A DNA stretch of 7,074 bases, from assembly GCA_020696885.1 (NCBI GenBank), contig JAJFMS010000166.1:1-7074 (forward strand), read 5' to 3'. How positions within the stretch are numbered: position 1 is the stretch's first letter; each line of letters starts with the position of its first letter. The DNA is from Armatimonadota bacterium. GTDB lineage: Bacteria > Armatimonadota > SYMT01. Positions 6,194 to 7,074 of the stretch are shown here, piece by piece. The notes under the pieces are model-generated. The model did no database searches and was not told the origin of the DNA. It saw only the letters and a program-made list of their open reading frames with translations. The translations under genes and the position numbers were made by a program.

Positions 6194-6207
6194 GGAACGA
6201 ACGTTTC
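6194..6207. promoter_or_regulatory. Second LexA (SOS) box-like site, before the Bax1-like gene
   Basis: The sequence ggaacgaacgtttc matches 13 of 14 positions of the Gram-positive-type consensus CGAACRNRYGTTYC; only the first base differs. It is less symmetric than the helicase site (GAAC against GTTT). It lies 21 nt before the ATG. No strong -10 hexamer is visible next to it, so promoter overlap is not shown. Confidence 0.45.
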
Positions 6208-6213
6208 TACTAA

Positions 6214-6219
6214 CGGAGA
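6214..6219 (+). promoter_or_regulatory. Ribosome binding site of the Bax1-like gene
   Basis: The sequence cggaga lies 9 nt before the ATG at 6229 and supports that start. Confidence 0.6.
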
Positions 6220-6228
6220 CCGCTACTA

Positions 6229-7074
6229 ATGAGTTTCAGACTGGGTGACTTGAAAAAATCGGTCCGGAAGGGCCGGGAGGGCTACCAGGTGTCGCCGGCG
6301 CGGTTGGAGAGCCGACAGCACCGGTTCCAGGTGGAGTTCGTGCTGCAGCAATTCGAGCAGCACCTGGGCCGGCCGCGCCGGGAGCTGGACCCGGACGTGC
6401 TGCTGGACTTCGTGGGGGACTCGCGGCTGGGCCGGGGGCTGCTGGCCACGCTCGCGCAGTGGTATCGGATGCGCGCGCGCACCTTTCCGGAGCTGCTGGA
6501 TGCCCGCAAAGACGAAGGCCGCCGGGTGGCGCGGCTGCTGGAGCACGGGATCAGCGGCCCCGTGGAGCTGCGCGCGTGGCTCTATCGAGCTGCGAACCAG
6601 GAGAGCGCGGGCTATGTGGATCCGCCCACGGATGAGCCGTACTGGCGGGCACGCACGCGTACCCTCGGGCTGCGGCGCGAGGCGTTGGAGGCGCTGTCAC
6701 TGCTGGACCGGCCGGAGGAGGCGGTGCTGGTGCGCACCGGCCCGCGTCCGTCCGCCGCGGACGTGATCGCCGCTTACAACGCGCGGGCACACACCACGCT
6801 GCTGCGCTCAGCTGCGGAAGTGACACTCACGTGTCGCGGCTCACTGGCCGTGCTCCAACGGGCGGCCGATCTCTGGGCGGGCACACTGGGTGTCGAATGG
6901 GAAGTCGATAGTGCGGTGCTGCGGCTGCGTGGGCGGGCAGATGCGCTCGGCTGCTGGACCCGTCACGGGCGTCGCCTGGAGCGGGCGGTGCTGGAACTGC
7001 TCGCCATCCCGGAGCTGGGGGTCCGCGAGGTGACCGGCCGGCTCCGGGTGGGCGAGCGCGACTGCCGCTTCACC
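6229..7074 (+). CDS. Bax1-like DUF790 nuclease, partner of XPB (3' end missing)
   Basis: An ATG with a Shine-Dalgarno sequence opens a frame of 282 codons that has no stop before the window ends. The start (MSFRLGDLKKSVRKG) and the block SAADVIAAYNARAHTTLLRS (around residues 180-199) are typical of the DUF790/Bax1 family, where an invariant Tyr-Asn is followed by a helix ending in Leu-Leu. Bax1 binds archaeal XPB and acts as a structure-specific endonuclease at the unwound fork. Family members are about 400 residues or more, and the nuclease core is expected after the part visible here, so the catalytic residues cannot be checked. It lies downstream of the XPB-like helicase on the same strand but is separated from it by the octamer repeat region and preceded by its own LexA-like site, so it may be read both from the helicase promoter and separately. 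Confidence 0.85.
   Translation, partial: MSFRLGDLKKSVRKGREGYQVSPARLESRQHRFQVEFVLQQFEQHLGRPRRELDPDVLLDFVGDSRLGRGLLATLAQWYRMRARTFPELLDARKDEGRRVARLLEHGISGPVELRAWLYRAANQESAGYVDPPTDEPYWRARTRTLGLRREALEALSLLDRPEEAVLVRTGPRPSAADVIAAYNARAHTTLLRSAAEVTLTCRGSLAVLQRAADLWAGTLGVEWEVDSAVLRLRGRADALGCWTRHGRRLERAVLELLAIPELGVREVTGRLRVGERDCRFT

Overview
The window is GC-rich (by eye about two thirds G+C), densely coding bacterial chromosome. All recognised protein genes read on the + strand and one tRNA reads on the - strand. A DUF790/Bax1-type nuclease gene beside an XPB-type helicase, a stand-alone acetylglutamate-synthase-like GNAT protein and high GC would fit Gemmatimonadota (for example Longimicrobium-like) or another deep GC-rich phylum. 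That placement is a guess from gene content; nothing in the window proves it.

Layout. (1) Bases 1-2745 carry the 3' part of a large two-domain Clp/Hsp100 AAA+ ATPase. Its last ~350 residues are not Clp sequence but a class-I release factor 2 (RF2)-like module without the catalytic GGQ domain and with altered stop-codon-reading residues. (2) Bases 2746-3139 hold a stem-loop, a strong bidirectional terminator, and tRNA-Val(UAC) on the - strand with its own promoter. (3) Bases 3140-3470 are non-coding apart from an extended -10 promoter. (4) Bases 3471-4485 are a two-gene cluster of GNAT acetyltransferases, the first like stand-alone N-acetylglutamate synthase. (5) Bases 4577-5958 hold an XPB-like superfamily 2 DNA helicase gene whose promoter overlaps a perfect 16-bp palindrome with the GAAC-N4-GTTC core of a LexA box. 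(6) Bases 5959-6228 contain ten exact tandem copies of an 8-bp unit, inverted degenerate copies of the same unit, and a second LexA-box-like site. (7) Bases 6229-7074 are the 5' part of a Bax1/DUF790 nuclease gene that runs off the window.

How it fits together. Helicase and Bax1-like nuclease form the XPB-Bax1 pair known from archaeal nucleotide-excision-type repair. Here each gene has its own LexA-like site, suggesting that they form a damage-inducible repair module. The Clp-RF2 fusion is the most unusual protein. It looks like an unfoldase motor carrying a ribosome A-site-binding shape that can neither read stop codons normally nor hydrolyse peptidyl-tRNA, so a ribosome quality-control or stress role is a reasonable but unproven inference. 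The GNAT pair and the tRNA look like ordinary housekeeping genes.
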